A stretch of 23,403 nt of DNA from a virus, in the IMG/VR virus record IMGVR_UViG_3300047355_000253, positions 1 to 23,403 of that record. The stretch is one strand, 5' to 3'. The position numbers and the translations under genes were made by a program. Below, piece by piece: positions 8,418-15,657 of the stretch. Position 1 is the stretch's first letter. Every line of letters starts with the position of its first letter. Below the pieces are notes generated by a model. That model was not told the origin of the DNA, searched no databases, and saw only the letters and a list, made by a program, of their open reading frames with translations.

Positions 8418-8928
8418 TAAACGATTAGATAGAAACTATAAAGATTATATACAAAATATATCTGATTTTCCAATAAAAGGAATTCAGTATAAAGATATTC
8501 AACCATTACTAGCAGATACTAGAGTATTTGAAAATGTAATAGAAGATATGGGAGACCTTGTTGAGATTCCAAACTATTGGGTTGGAATTGAATCACGAGG
8601 ATTTTTATTTGCTTCTGCACTTGCTTTCCATTTTGGTGGTGGAGTTAGAATGATTCGTAAAAAAGGTAAACTTCCAAACAAACAATTATTTTCAGTATCT
8701 TATGGATTAGAGTATGGTAAAGATACACTAGAAATGGCATATCTACCAGAACATGATTTAGGTGATTGTGTACTTGTAGATGATGTACTTGCAACTGGTG
8801 GTACTATCAAAGCAGCAGAAGATTTATGTAAGATGGTAGGATTAAATGTAACCGATAAATTAGTTTTACTAGATATTGGATTGTATGATGGTTATGATGT
8901 AAAAAGTTTAATTAGTTATAATGAGTAA
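8407..8928 (+). CDS. apt: adenine phosphoribosyltransferase
   Basis: APRT converts adenine plus PRPP to AMP. The 173-residue length is normal for bacterial APRT (about 170-180). Family landmarks are ISDFPIKGIQYKDIQPLL (18-35), GIESRGF (60-66), RKKGKLP (84-90), LEYGKDTLEM (101-110) and the PRPP-binding loop VLVDDVLATGGT (122-133). All expected residues are present, so it is probably active. It overlaps the zinc-ribbon gene by 11 bases and the nucleosidase gene by 8 bases. The pairing with a nucleosidase that releases adenine suggests a two-step adenine-recycling unit. Inserted between zinc ribbon A and gp62A, it interrupts a loader set that is contiguous at this point in copy B. Confidence 0.93.
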   Translation: MRSSKRLDRNYKDYIQNISDFPIKGIQYKDIQPLLADTRVFENVIEDMGDLVEIPNYWVGIESRGFLFASALAFHFGGGVRMIRKKGKLPNKQLFSVSYGLEYGKDTLEMAYLPEHDLGDCVLVDDVLATGGTIKAAEDLCKMVGLNVTDKLVLLDIGLYDGYDVKSLISYNE

Positions 8929-9502
8929 GTATCTTTTTTTATCGGCAACTGATTTAGAACACAACGAACTAGAAATTTTTGGAAGTGAGATTCATATTAT
9001 AGGAGTAGGTAAAATAAATGCTGCTATGAATACAACACGATTGATTGAAAAATATAATCCATCCCATGTAATTAATTTCGGTTCTTGTGGTAATCTACAA
9101 AACCATAAGATAGGAGAAGTACTTACAGTTGGTAAGGTCTACAATAATATAGATGTAAGACCTTTTGCTGAATATGGACATACCCCCTTTCATGGGTTGG
9201 GTGCCATAACTCTTCAAGGTAAATCAGATATCAAATGTTTTTCAACAGACCAATTTTACGATAAACATAGAACAGATTATGCCGATAAATACTTAGAGAT
9301 GGTTAAGAAGTGTGATATTGTTGATATGGAATTATATTCTATCGCACAAGTTTGTTCTCGTTATAACAAACTATTATACTCATTCAAGTGGATAAGTGAT
9401 GATGGTGATTCATCAAAATGGGAAGAGAATGCTAAGAAAGGGTATATCAATTTTAAACAAAGAATAAAACAATTATTTACAGATGGCAAAAACCTTATTT
9501 GA
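8921..9502 (+). CDS. MTA/SAH-nucleosidase-like (PNP/UDP phosphorylase superfamily)
   Basis: The 193-residue protein is rather short for the family (E. coli MTAN is about 232). Recognisable parts are GVGKINAAMNT (28-38), the strand VINFGSCGNL (50-59), VDMELYSIAQVC (134-145), where M136-E137 would bind the ribose as in MTAN, and WISDDGD (157-163), where D160 matches the catalytic Asp that protonates adenine N7. An N-terminal acid, probably E13, could match the catalytic Glu12. The likely reaction is hydrolysis of SAH, methylthioadenosine or 5'-deoxyadenosine to adenine, which the overlapping APRT would turn into AMP. A different nucleoside or nucleotide substrate remains possible. The stop overlaps gp62A by 20 bases. 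Confidence 0.8.
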   Translation: MSKYLFLSATDLEHNELEIFGSEIHIIGVGKINAAMNTTRLIEKYNPSHVINFGSCGNLQNHKIGEVLTVGKVYNNIDVRPFAEYGHTPFHGLGAITLQGKSDIKCFSTDQFYDKHRTDYADKYLEMVKKCDIVDMELYSIAQVCSRYNKLLYSFKWISDDGDSSKWEENAKKGYINFKQRIKQLFTDGKNLI

Positions 9503-9932
9503 CCACATAAAGGCAGTTACACAGTTTCAAGACCCAAAGTATTGGGATAAACTTGAAGAGACTGATAAGAAAACATGGAGTAATTACATGGTACAAAGAT
9601 TCTTATCTATGAATCCAGATTGGATTACTACAATAGCAGATTTAGAACCATTCGTAGAGAGATTAAATCCAGAACAATTTTATCTAACTATGATTAATGT
9701 TATACCAAAGGGTAGACATTATCTAAAATATGTTAAAGGTAAGAAGGTAGATAAGTATGAAGATTTTTTGATTGATTTAATCAAAGAAGATTTTCAAGTA
9801 TCGAAAATTCAGGCAGAAGAGTATTGTGAAATATTATACGCAACAAGAGAGGGAAGAGAAAATATAAAATATATCTGCGAAAAATATGGAGTAGATAAAA
9901 AACAAATAACAAAATTAAAACTTAAAATATAA
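9483..9932 (+). CDS. 62: clamp-loader small subunit A, T4 gp62-like
   Basis: The 149-residue protein (T4 gp62 is 187) matches the core of gp62: WSNYMVQRFLSMNPDW aligns with the YSKFMVENALSQFPE region, and FYLTMINVIPKGRHYLKYVK (66-85) with FNYLMAAVPRGKRYGKWAK. Gp62 is the single non-ATPase subunit that, with four gp44 subunits, loads the clamp. The C-terminal helix here is lysine-rich and ends KQITKLKLKI. The start overlaps the nucleosidase gene by 20 bases. A paralogue lies at 17813-18268; the first 65 bases after the start region are nearly identical in DNA, and the rest is more diverged. Confidence 0.88.
   Translation: MAKTLFDHIKAVTQFQDPKYWDKLEETDKKTWSNYMVQRFLSMNPDWITTIADLEPFVERLNPEQFYLTMINVIPKGRHYLKYVKGKKVDKYEDFLIDLIKEDFQVSKIQAEEYCEILYATREGRENIKYICEKYGVDKKQITKLKLKI
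9495..9559 (+). repeat. near-identical 65-base patch in gp62A (pair with 17831-17895)
   Basis: These 65 bases in the 5' part of gp62A match 17831-17895 in gp62B with two differences (both A/G). Downstream the two genes diverge at many silent sites. This points to recent recombination or gene conversion, or to a constraint on the DNA or RNA itself. Confidence 0.85.
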
Positions 9933-9953
9933 TTGGTAAAAAGATTGTCCTTC

Positions 9954-10009
9954 TTTAGTAACGGGACATAAAAAAATACTTAAAAAGAAAACAAGTATGG
10001 GTTACTAAA
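9954..10009 (+). promoter_or_regulatory. inverted repeat in leader of TonB-dependent receptor gene
   Basis: TTTAGTAAC (9954-9962) and GTTACTAAA (10001-10009) are perfect 9-base inverted arms 38 bases apart. Inside them a second perfect 6-base pair, ATACTT (9976-9981) and AAGTAT (9993-9998), forms a smaller hairpin. The structure sits between gp62A and the receptor gene, ending 34 bases before its ATG. It could be a structured mRNA leader, an operator or a weak terminator for the upstream operon; there is no strong GC stem or T-run. No promoter of the P1-P4 type is visible in this gap. Confidence 0.45.
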
Positions 10010-10043
10010 TTTAATTTAACTTAATTAACAAAAATTAATTATT

Positions 10044-12746
10044 ATGAGAAAACTATTATTAGTTGGATTGATGCTCTTAACGAGTATCACTACTTTTGCA
10101 CAAATTAGTGGGAAAGTATTTGACAATGAGACTGGTGACCCATTACCTGGTGCTACCATTATCATTGAAGGAACAGCAGATGGAACTGTCTCTGGTTTTG
10201 ATGGCACGTTTAGTTTGGATGTTTCAGAAGGAGAAGCACTTATTGTTTCTTACTTAGGGTACGAAACCATAATAGTAGCCGCAGAATTAAACATGGAGGT
10301 AGGTTTAGACCCTGACCTTAATGTACTCGGTGAAGTAGTGGTTAGTTCCGGTGTAATCGATATCGCGAAAGTGAGAGAAACTCCTGTAGCAGTATCTACG
10401 ATTTCACCAAGAGAAATTGCTCTTAAAGTTGGAAACCAAGAGTTTCCAGAAATTATGAACAAGACACCAGGCGTTTATGCTACCAAACAAGGTGGTGGTT
10501 ATGGTGACTCAAGAATCTCTCTTAGAGGATTTGACCAAAGAAACACATCTTTCCTTATCAATGGGCAACCAGTTAACGATATGGAAAATGGATGGGTTTA
10601 TTGGTCTAACTGGCAAGGTCTTACAGATGTTGCAAGTGGTATCCAATTACAAAGAGGATTAGGAGCTTCGAAATTGGCAGTACCATCAGTAGGTGGAACT
10701 GTTTCAATTTTTACAAAAGCAGCTGAGGCTAGAGAAGGTAGTTCGGTACAACAAGTATTCGGTAACGATGGTTACAATAAAACTACTGTTGCTCACTCAA
10801 CTGGTCTAAATGAAAATGGATGGGCAACATCTGTACTACTTTCTAAGTGGGCAGGTGATGGGTATATCTATAATACAAGTGGTGAGGGTTACACTTACTT
10901 CTTTGCATTAGGATATGCACCTGAAGATTCAGACCACTCAGTTAACTTTTCATTCTTAGGTGCTGGACAATGGCACCACCAAAGAGATGTTTGGGTTTCT
11001 ATTAGAGATTACCAAAACTTTGGTGAAGAAGGAATTGATAGAAGATGGAACACCAATGGTGGTACATTAAATGGAGAAGAATATTCTTTAAGAAGAAACT
11101 TCTATAACAAACCATTGGCAACTCTTAACTGGGATTGGGATATTAACTCTAACCTTAAATTAGCTACATCATTATATGGTTCGGCTGGTAGAGGTGGAGG
11201 AACAGGACCAAGAGGTAGAAACTACTACAACTCGGAAACTGATATCTTACCATTCAGAAAAGACCTTACTGAACACTACTTAGAAAATGGTAGAGGTTCA
11301 AGAACACCAGAAGGATTTATTGACTTCGATGCTATTGTTGCATTTAACCAATCAAACACAGACCCATATAGTGGTGGTTTACCATTTGAAGGTCAGTTAA
11401 TTGGTTCTAATGGATTCAATGAAGATGGTGTAAACAGAAGTGCCTTGATTAGAAGAGCATCTATGAACTCTCATAACTGGGTTGGAGCAATCTCTAACTT
11501 AGAATATGAAAGTGGAAATTGGAAAACTTCGATTGGTGTTGATTTGAGAAACTACACAGGATTCCATTACAGAGTATTAAATGACCTTCTTGGATTAGAT
11601 GGTTATTACTCAACTGGTAATGATAACTCTGCAGGACAAATCATCAACACTTTAGTTGATGCTAATCCTTTCCAAAATACAGGTTTAAATGGCCCTAAAA
11701 TCGCTTACTACAATGTTGGTAAAGTTGGTTGGCAAGGTGTAAATGGTTTAGTTGAGTATAACAACTCTACTATATCTGCTGTATTACAAGGTGGTTTATC
11801 TAATCAATCATTCCAAAGAATTGATTACTTTGCACAACCTGATAATCCAGAATCAGATACAGAAAATGTAGGTGGTGGATATGTAAAAGGTGGTGCTAAC
11901 TACAACATTAATGATTCACATAATGTGTTCTTTAATGCTGGATTCATTTCAAGACAACCAAACTTTGATGGTGTATTCCCTAACTATGCAAACAATGTTA
12001 ATCCTGATTTACAAAATGAGGAAATTACATCAGTTGAATTAGGTTATGGTTTCGTTAGTAATAACTTCAGAGCAAATGTAAACTTATACTCTACTAATTG
12101 GGGTAATAGATTTGTAACAAGAAGTTTATCTAACCAACAAGGTGTTGATGGATTCGCACAATTTAAAGATATCGATGTTGTACACAATGGATTGGAAGTT
12201 GAAACAGTATGGGATGCTACAAGTAGATTAAGATTAAAAGGTATGTTATCAATCGGTGATTGGAGATATACTAAAGATTTCTCAGCTGAGTTATTCGATG
12301 ATAATCAACAATCAATTGGTACTGGTACACTTTACTTAAAAGATGCTAAAGTAGGAGATGCGGCACAATTCGTATCTTACTTAGAGGCAGATTATAAGAT
12401 TGGTAAATTTAATGTAGATTTAGGATATAGATTTGTAGATAATCTTTTCGCAGATTACTCAATTACTGATTCAGAATTTACACAACCTGATAATGCAGGT
12501 GCATTGAAGTTACCATCTTATGGATTAGTTGATTTAGGTTCTACCTTCAGATTCAACTTATTCGGAAATGATGCTTCATTCAGAGTAAATATCAACAATT
12601 TGTTTGATACTACTTACATTGCAGAATCTAACACTAACATTCATGCAGGAGATGCTTCTCAAACATGGAATGGTGTTGATACGAGAAACTCAGTATGGTT
12701 CGGATTCGGACGTACTTGGAACGCTTCTCTTAAATACAGATTCTAA
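10044..12746 (+). CDS. TonB-dependent outer-membrane receptor
   Basis: The 900-residue protein is an outer-membrane beta-barrel transporter driven by host TonB-ExbBD. It has a signal peptide (residues 1-19, MRKLLLVGLMLLTSITTFA, cut before Q). A carboxypeptidase-regulatory-like beta-sandwich follows (about 21-85: ISGKVFDNETGDPLPGATI, then SYLGYET). A possible TonB box is EVVVSS. The plug is at about 100-230, with ETPVAVSTISP, TPGVYATKQGGGYGDSRI and RGFDQRNTSFLING. The beta-barrel runs to a terminal SLKYRF, with the final Phe used by the BAM machinery. It appears intact. The ligand is unknown; no SusD partner follows, and the length is shorter than typical SusC. It is flanked by an inverted repeat upstream and a strong terminator downstream, which suggests an independently expressed accessory gene. 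Barrel codon use resembles the surrounding phage genes. Confidence 0.95.
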   Translation: MRKLLLVGLMLLTSITTFAQISGKVFDNETGDPLPGATIIIEGTADGTVSGFDGTFSLDVSEGEALIVSYLGYETIIVAAELNMEVGLDPDLNVLGEVVVSSGVIDIAKVRETPVAVSTISPREIALKVGNQEFPEIMNKTPGVYATKQGGGYGDSRISLRGFDQRNTSFLINGQPVNDMENGWVYWSNWQGLTDVASGIQLQRGLGASKLAVPSVGGTVSIFTKAAEAREGSSVQQVFGNDGYNKTTVAHSTGLNENGWATSVLLSKWAGDGYIYNTSGEGYTYFFALGYAPEDSDHSVNFSFLGAGQWHHQRDVWVSIRDYQNFGEEGIDRRWNTNGGTLNGEEYSLRRNFYNKPLATLNWDWDINSNLKLATSLYGSAGRGGGTGPRGRNYYNSETDILPFRKDLTEHYLENGRGSRTPEGFIDFDAIVAFNQSNTDPYSGGLPFEGQLIGSNGFNEDGVNRSALIRRASMNSHNWVGAISNLEYESGNWKTSIGVDLRNYTGFHYRVLNDLLGLDGYYSTGNDNSAGQIINTLVDANPFQNTGLNGPKIAYYNVGKVGWQGVNGLVEYNNSTISAVLQGGLSNQSFQRIDYFAQPDNPESDTENVGGGYVKGGANYNINDSHNVFFNAGFISRQPNFDGVFPNYANNVNPDLQNEEITSVELGYGFVSNNFRANVNLYSTNWGNRFVTRSLSNQQGVDGFAQFKDIDVVHNGLEVETVWDATSRLRLKGMLSIGDWRYTKDFSAELFDDNQQSIGTGTLYLKDAKVGDAAQFVSYLEADYKIGKFNVDLGYRFVDNLFADYSITDSEFTQPDNAGALKLPSYGLVDLGSTFRFNLFGNDASFRVNINNLFDTTYIAESNTNIHAGDASQTWNGVDTRNSVWFGFGRTWNASLKYRF

Positions 12747-12752
12747 TAACAA

Positions 12753-12793
12753 AATAATAAGAGGGGGAAATTTCATTCCCCCTTTTTATTATT
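12753..12793 (+). terminator. rho-independent terminator after receptor gene
   Basis: A GGGGG run (12763-12767) pairs with CCCCC (12778-12782), extended inward by AA/TT and outward by AATAATAA/TTATT-type pairs with a one-base bulge near 12787. The loop is six bases and a T-run starts at 12783. It is the strongest hairpin in the window and isolates the receptor gene from the next operon. Confidence 0.92.
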
Positions 12794-12910
12794 ATGAAAA
12801 AACTTATACTCAATACACTATACTTTATTTGGAATTTTTTAGTTTCAAGAAGTTTGTTCCCCAAATTTTGTGAAAAAATAAACCTACTAATTAATAAATT
12901 AGAATCATAA
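12794..12910 (+). CDS. possible 38-residue hydrophobic peptide
   Basis: A 38-codon frame starts with ATG at 12794 (MKKLILNTLYFIWNFL...) at the tail of the terminator, and its TAA overlaps the next ATG by one base (TAATG), as in real gene junctions here. It has a Lys-Lys start and a hydrophobic stretch at 4-17 like a signal anchor. Against it: it has no visible promoter, its start touches the terminator, and it could simply be leader sequence of the membrane-protein operon. Confidence 0.35.
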   Translation: MKKLILNTLYFIWNFLVSRSLFPKFCEKINLLINKLES

Positions 12911-13155
12911 TGAAAACAAAAAAAGCAAAAAGTAAAATAGATTTATTATATCAATATGGCGTAATATACTTAGGAACATCATTTATGATGTTATCTCCTT
13001 TTTTTATCGATTTGATATACGGTAAAATAGGAATGATGTTAGGTTTAATCCTAATAACGATTCAAACACAAAAAACAAAACAGTATAACCTATCGTTATT
13101 AAACTTAGTAGGATTTAGTGGTTATTTATATTCATTGATAAAAACCTTATTATGA
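12910..13155 (+). CDS. small integral membrane protein, about 3 TM segments
   Basis: The 81-residue protein has a basic start (MKTKKAKSK) and hydrophobic segments at about 12-32, 38-48 and 60-80. The size and three-helix pattern resemble half-transporters of the SemiSWEET/PQ-loop kind, but no PQ motif is present, so this is not an assignment. The stop overlaps the S1/P1 nuclease start (ATGA at 13152-13155), so the two are co-translated. A transport or anchoring role beside the secreted nuclease is inference. Confidence 0.72.
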   Translation: MKTKKAKSKIDLLYQYGVIYLGTSFMMLSPFFIDLIYGKIGMMLGLILITIQTQKTKQYNLSLLNLVGFSGYLYSLIKTLL

Positions 13156-13913
13156 AAAAGTTATTATTAGTACTATCAGTACTACTCCTTAGTTCTTGGG
13201 GTAAAATAGGACACAGAACTGTTGGTGAGATTGCACAAAGACAACTATCATTCACCGCAGAACAAAAAATAAATGAAATATTAGATGGACAATCACTTGC
13301 AGTTGCAAGTACATGGGCAGATGAAATGAGAAGTAATCCAGAGTTTGATAAATATTCAACTTGGCATTATGTTAATCTTCCTCTTGATAAAGAATATGGT
13401 GATGTAGAACATTTAGGACCAAATGTAGTTAAGATGATTAACACAGCAATTCCTATTTTACAATCACCAATGGCTGATAAAAAAACAAAACAATTTTGGT
13501 TAAAGTATTTAGTTCATATGGTTGGTGATGTTCATCAACCACTTCATACAGGTAGAGAAGAAGATTGGGGTGGAAACAAAATTAATGTTTACTTCAAAGG
13601 TAGAAAAGATGCTGAGGGTTTAACTAACTTACATGATTTATGGGATGCTGGATTGATTGATGATTATAAAATGAGTTATACAGAATATGCTACCAAACTA
13701 CAAAATCAATTTAAAGATACAATAGTAGAACAAGGAGTTCCTGAGGATTGGGCAAATGAATCTCATGAGTATGTATCTAAGATTTATGAAACAAAGGATG
13801 GTTCATATTTATCATATGACTATGTATATGAGAATTTACCAATCGTAGATGAGAGATTGTATTTAGCTGGAATCAGATTGGGTAACCTTTTAAATGATAT
13901 ATTTGGAGAATGA
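13152..13913 (+). CDS. secreted S1/P1-type nuclease
   Basis: The 253-residue protein is a zinc-dependent nuclease/3'-nucleotidase of the S1-P1 family, which cleaves single-stranded DNA and RNA to 5'-nucleotides. It has a short signal peptide (1-15), and the predicted mature N-terminus is W16, the Trp whose backbone binds zinc in P1 nuclease. All zinc ligands can be matched: W16 and H21 in WGKIGH, D57 in STWADE, H72 in TWHYVNLP, H122 and D126 in VHMVGDVHQPLH, H132, H161 and D165 in NLHDLWD. The length fits bacterial members. It should act in the periplasm or outside the cell. It is joined by ATGA overlaps to the membrane protein upstream and the P-loop kinase downstream. Finding it in a phage is unusual. 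Confidence 0.95.
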   Translation: MKKLLLVLSVLLLSSWGKIGHRTVGEIAQRQLSFTAEQKINEILDGQSLAVASTWADEMRSNPEFDKYSTWHYVNLPLDKEYGDVEHLGPNVVKMINTAIPILQSPMADKKTKQFWLKYLVHMVGDVHQPLHTGREEDWGGNKINVYFKGRKDAEGLTNLHDLWDAGLIDDYKMSYTEYATKLQNQFKDTIVEQGVPEDWANESHEYVSKIYETKDGSYLSYDYVYENLPIVDERLYLAGIRLGNLLNDIFGE

Positions 13914-14455
13914 GCAAATTGATAAACCTCTTCGGTGGACCTGGTATTGGGAAATCCTCAATAGCAAATGGTATCACCTACAAACTCAAAAAGAAACATA
14001 TAAGTTGTAACAATCCCTATGAATTCCCAAAAAGATTAGCTTGGGACCACAACATACCAGCAATATCAGACCAGTTGTATGTATTTGCTAATCAACATAG
14101 AGGAATAGCAGAATGTTATAATAAAGTAGATTATATAGTAATTGATTCACCAATTTTATTTTCTACAATTTACCACAGATATTACACAGAAGGATATCCT
14201 GCTGAATTTTATGGAGAACCTTTCCATAACTTAGTTATTGATTTACATTCAAAATATGATAGTATCAATATCTTATTAAAACGAGGTGAATCGGTACACA
14301 ATGATGATGAGAGATTTCAAGATTTAGAAAAATCAATTGAGATAGATAAATTGTGTAAAAAAGTATTAGATGAAAACAAAGTTCCTTACCATGAAATAGA
14401 GGTTGGGCCGAAAACAGTAAAAAAAGTTATGAAATTATTAGGAAAGTCCAAATAA
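13910..14455 (+). CDS. P-loop nucleoside/nucleotide kinase-like ATPase
   Basis: The 181-residue protein has Walker A FGGPGIGKSS (8-17), a YIVIDSP strand (Walker-B-like) at about 74-80, and a lid-like region LLKRGESVHNDDERFQDLE with basic residues. The fold pattern fits small nucleoside, deoxynucleotide or nicotinamide-riboside-type kinases (AAA_28/NadR-C-like group); the substrate cannot be named. It is cytoplasmic. An ATGA overlap with the S1/P1 nuclease suggests it works on nucleotides or nucleosides freed by that enzyme, which is inference. Its last codons carry the -33 element of the next promoter. Confidence 0.75.
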   Translation: MSKLINLFGGPGIGKSSIANGITYKLKKKHISCNNPYEFPKRLAWDHNIPAISDQLYVFANQHRGIAECYNKVDYIVIDSPILFSTIYHRYYTEGYPAEFYGEPFHNLVIDLHSKYDSINILLKRGESVHNDDERFQDLEKSIEIDKLCKKVLDENKVPYHEIEVGPKTVKKVMKLLGKSK

Positions 14456-14469
14456 ATTTCGTATATTTG
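14438..14469 (+). promoter_or_regulatory. Bacteroidota-type promoter P2 (-33/-7)
   Basis: TTAGGA (14438-14443; one mismatch to TTTGGA) is followed after the first four bases by a 20-base spacer and TATATTTG (14462-14469), an exact match to the host -7 consensus TAnnTTTG. TTTCG precedes the -7 box as in P1, P3 and P4. It lies 20 bases before the ATG at 14490 and overlaps the end of the kinase gene. Confidence 0.75.
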
Positions 14470-14489
14470 TAAAACAAAAATAAATTATA

Positions 14490-14708
14490 ATGGCAAACTT
14501 AACACAAATTGCACAGAAGTTCAGAGTATCTGAAAATTTTCTTAATTCAAAAGAAGATGGTTTGATAATAGTATCTAAATCTATCGAAGAATTAATCGGT
14601 GAAATGAATTTACAAAGAAATCTTGATGAAAATAGAAAACAATCTATCATTGAAAAGTTAGAAAGATTATCAGAGTTCTGTAAAGAAGTAAAAAATTCAA
14701 CATTTTAA
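14490..14708 (+). CDS. small helical protein of unknown function
   Basis: The 72-residue protein looks all-helical, with two charged helices: IEELIGEMNLQRNLDENRK and SIIEKLERLSEFCKEV. I do not recognise it. It is the first gene after promoter P2 and lies one base before the second clamp-loader ATPase. It occupies the position that the unrelated-looking 75-residue acidic protein holds before gp44A, so both loader sets start with a small charged protein. Confidence 0.65.
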   Translation: MANLTQIAQKFRVSENFLNSKEDGLIIVSKSIEELIGEMNLQRNLDENRKQSIIEKLERLSEFCKEVKNSTF

Positions 14709-14709
14709 C

Positions 14710-15657
14710 ATGGCATTTTTTGAAGATACAACAAACCAAGAGGTAAACAACTCATTGTGGGTTGAAAAATATAGACCTCGTAAACTAACAGAATATGTTG
14801 GTAACGAACACCTGAAACAAAAAGTAAGTGATTACCTTCAGAGTGGAGATGTACCTCATCTTTTATTCTTTGGTAAAGCTGGTACAGGTAAAACAACCTT
14901 AGCTAAGTTGATTGTAAATTCAATTAGTTGTGATTATATTGTTATAAATGCATCTGATGAGAATAATGTAGATACAGTTAGAAACAAGGTAAAGGGTTTT
15001 GCTTCCACGATTGGTTTTAAGGATATGAAAGTAATCATACTTGATGAGTTCGATTACATGACACCAAATGCACAGGCAATCCTTAGAAACTTGATGGAAA
15101 CATTCTCAAAACATTGTAGATTTATTCTAACTTGTAATTATGTTGAGAAGGTTATTGACCCGATTCAAAGTAGATGTCAAACATTTCAGATTGTTCCTCC
15201 ATCTAAAAAAGAAGTGGCAGTACAAATCTCACAAATTTTAGGTAAAGAGGGAGTTAGTTTCAAACCAACAGACCTTGTACCTATCATTGATAGTTCATAT
15301 CCTGATATTAGAAAGATTATTAACACTTGTCAGTTAAATTCTACCAAAGGACAATTAAAACTTGATACAACCTCTGTAATCGATTCGGATATTAAATCTA
15401 AGGTAGTTGAGATTCTTAAAGGTTCTGATGCTAAACCAAACAAATGGAAGAATATCAGACAGGCTGTTGCTGATGCAAGAATACAAGATTTTACAGAACT
15501 ATATACATTCTTATATGAAAAGGTAGATGATTATGGTGGTACTAATACTTCAAACATAATCCTAATTCTTTCTGAATCACAACACAAAGATGCATTGGTA
15601 GTAGATAAAGAAATTACTTTTATGAGTTGTATAATTCAGATTGTTGGTATATTATGA
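14710..15657 (+). CDS. 44: clamp-loader large subunit B, T4 gp44-like AAA+ ATPase
   Basis: This is the second gp44-type ATPase, 315 residues. It has the same landmarks as copy A: WVEKYRP (17-23), Walker A GKAGTGKT (55-62), Walker B IILDEFD, sensor 1 LTCNY and YPDIRKI. It keeps the canonical arginine-finger motif SRC where copy A has SRT. All catalytic residues are intact, so it is not a decaying duplicate. The N-terminus, MAFFEDTTNQEVNNSLW, also parallels copy A. It has its own promoter (P2) and one small gene in front, so it can be expressed separately from copy A. It could form a separate loader with gp62B or a mixed loader with gp44A. The stop overlaps the next tiny gene as ATGA. Confidence 0.95.
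   Translation: MAFFEDTTNQEVNNSLWVEKYRPRKLTEYVGNEHLKQKVSDYLQSGDVPHLLFFGKAGTGKTTLAKLIVNSISCDYIVINASDENNVDTVRNKVKGFASTIGFKDMKVIILDEFDYMTPNAQAILRNLMETFSKHCRFILTCNYVEKVIDPIQSRCQTFQIVPPSKKEVAVQISQILGKEGVSFKPTDLVPIIDSSYPDIRKIINTCQLNSTKGQLKLDTTSVIDSDIKSKVVEILKGSDAKPNKWKNIRQAVADARIQDFTELYTFLYEKVDDYGGTNTSNIILILSESQHKDALVVDKEITFMSCIIQIVGIL
15052..15109 (+). repeat. near-identical patch in gp44B (pair with 7535-7592)
   Basis: Partner of the patch in gp44A: 57 of 58 bases are identical across the Walker B to sensor 1 region. A second shared patch is 14953-15008 (54 of 56 identical to 7436-7491). Confidence 0.75.

Noticed and set aside
9933-10043. Cobalamin or other known riboswitch before the receptor gene
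   Set aside because: Only simple AT-rich hairpins are present; I could not find conserved riboswitch sequence blocks.
10044-12746. SusC-type polysaccharide receptor
   Set aside because: It is shorter than typical SusC and no SusD lipoprotein gene follows; a general TonB-dependent receptor is the safer call.
12604-12873. 89-codon plus-strand frame running from the receptor gene through the terminator
   Set aside because: Its first half is an out-of-frame reading of the receptor barrel and it crosses a strong terminator; no domain is visible.
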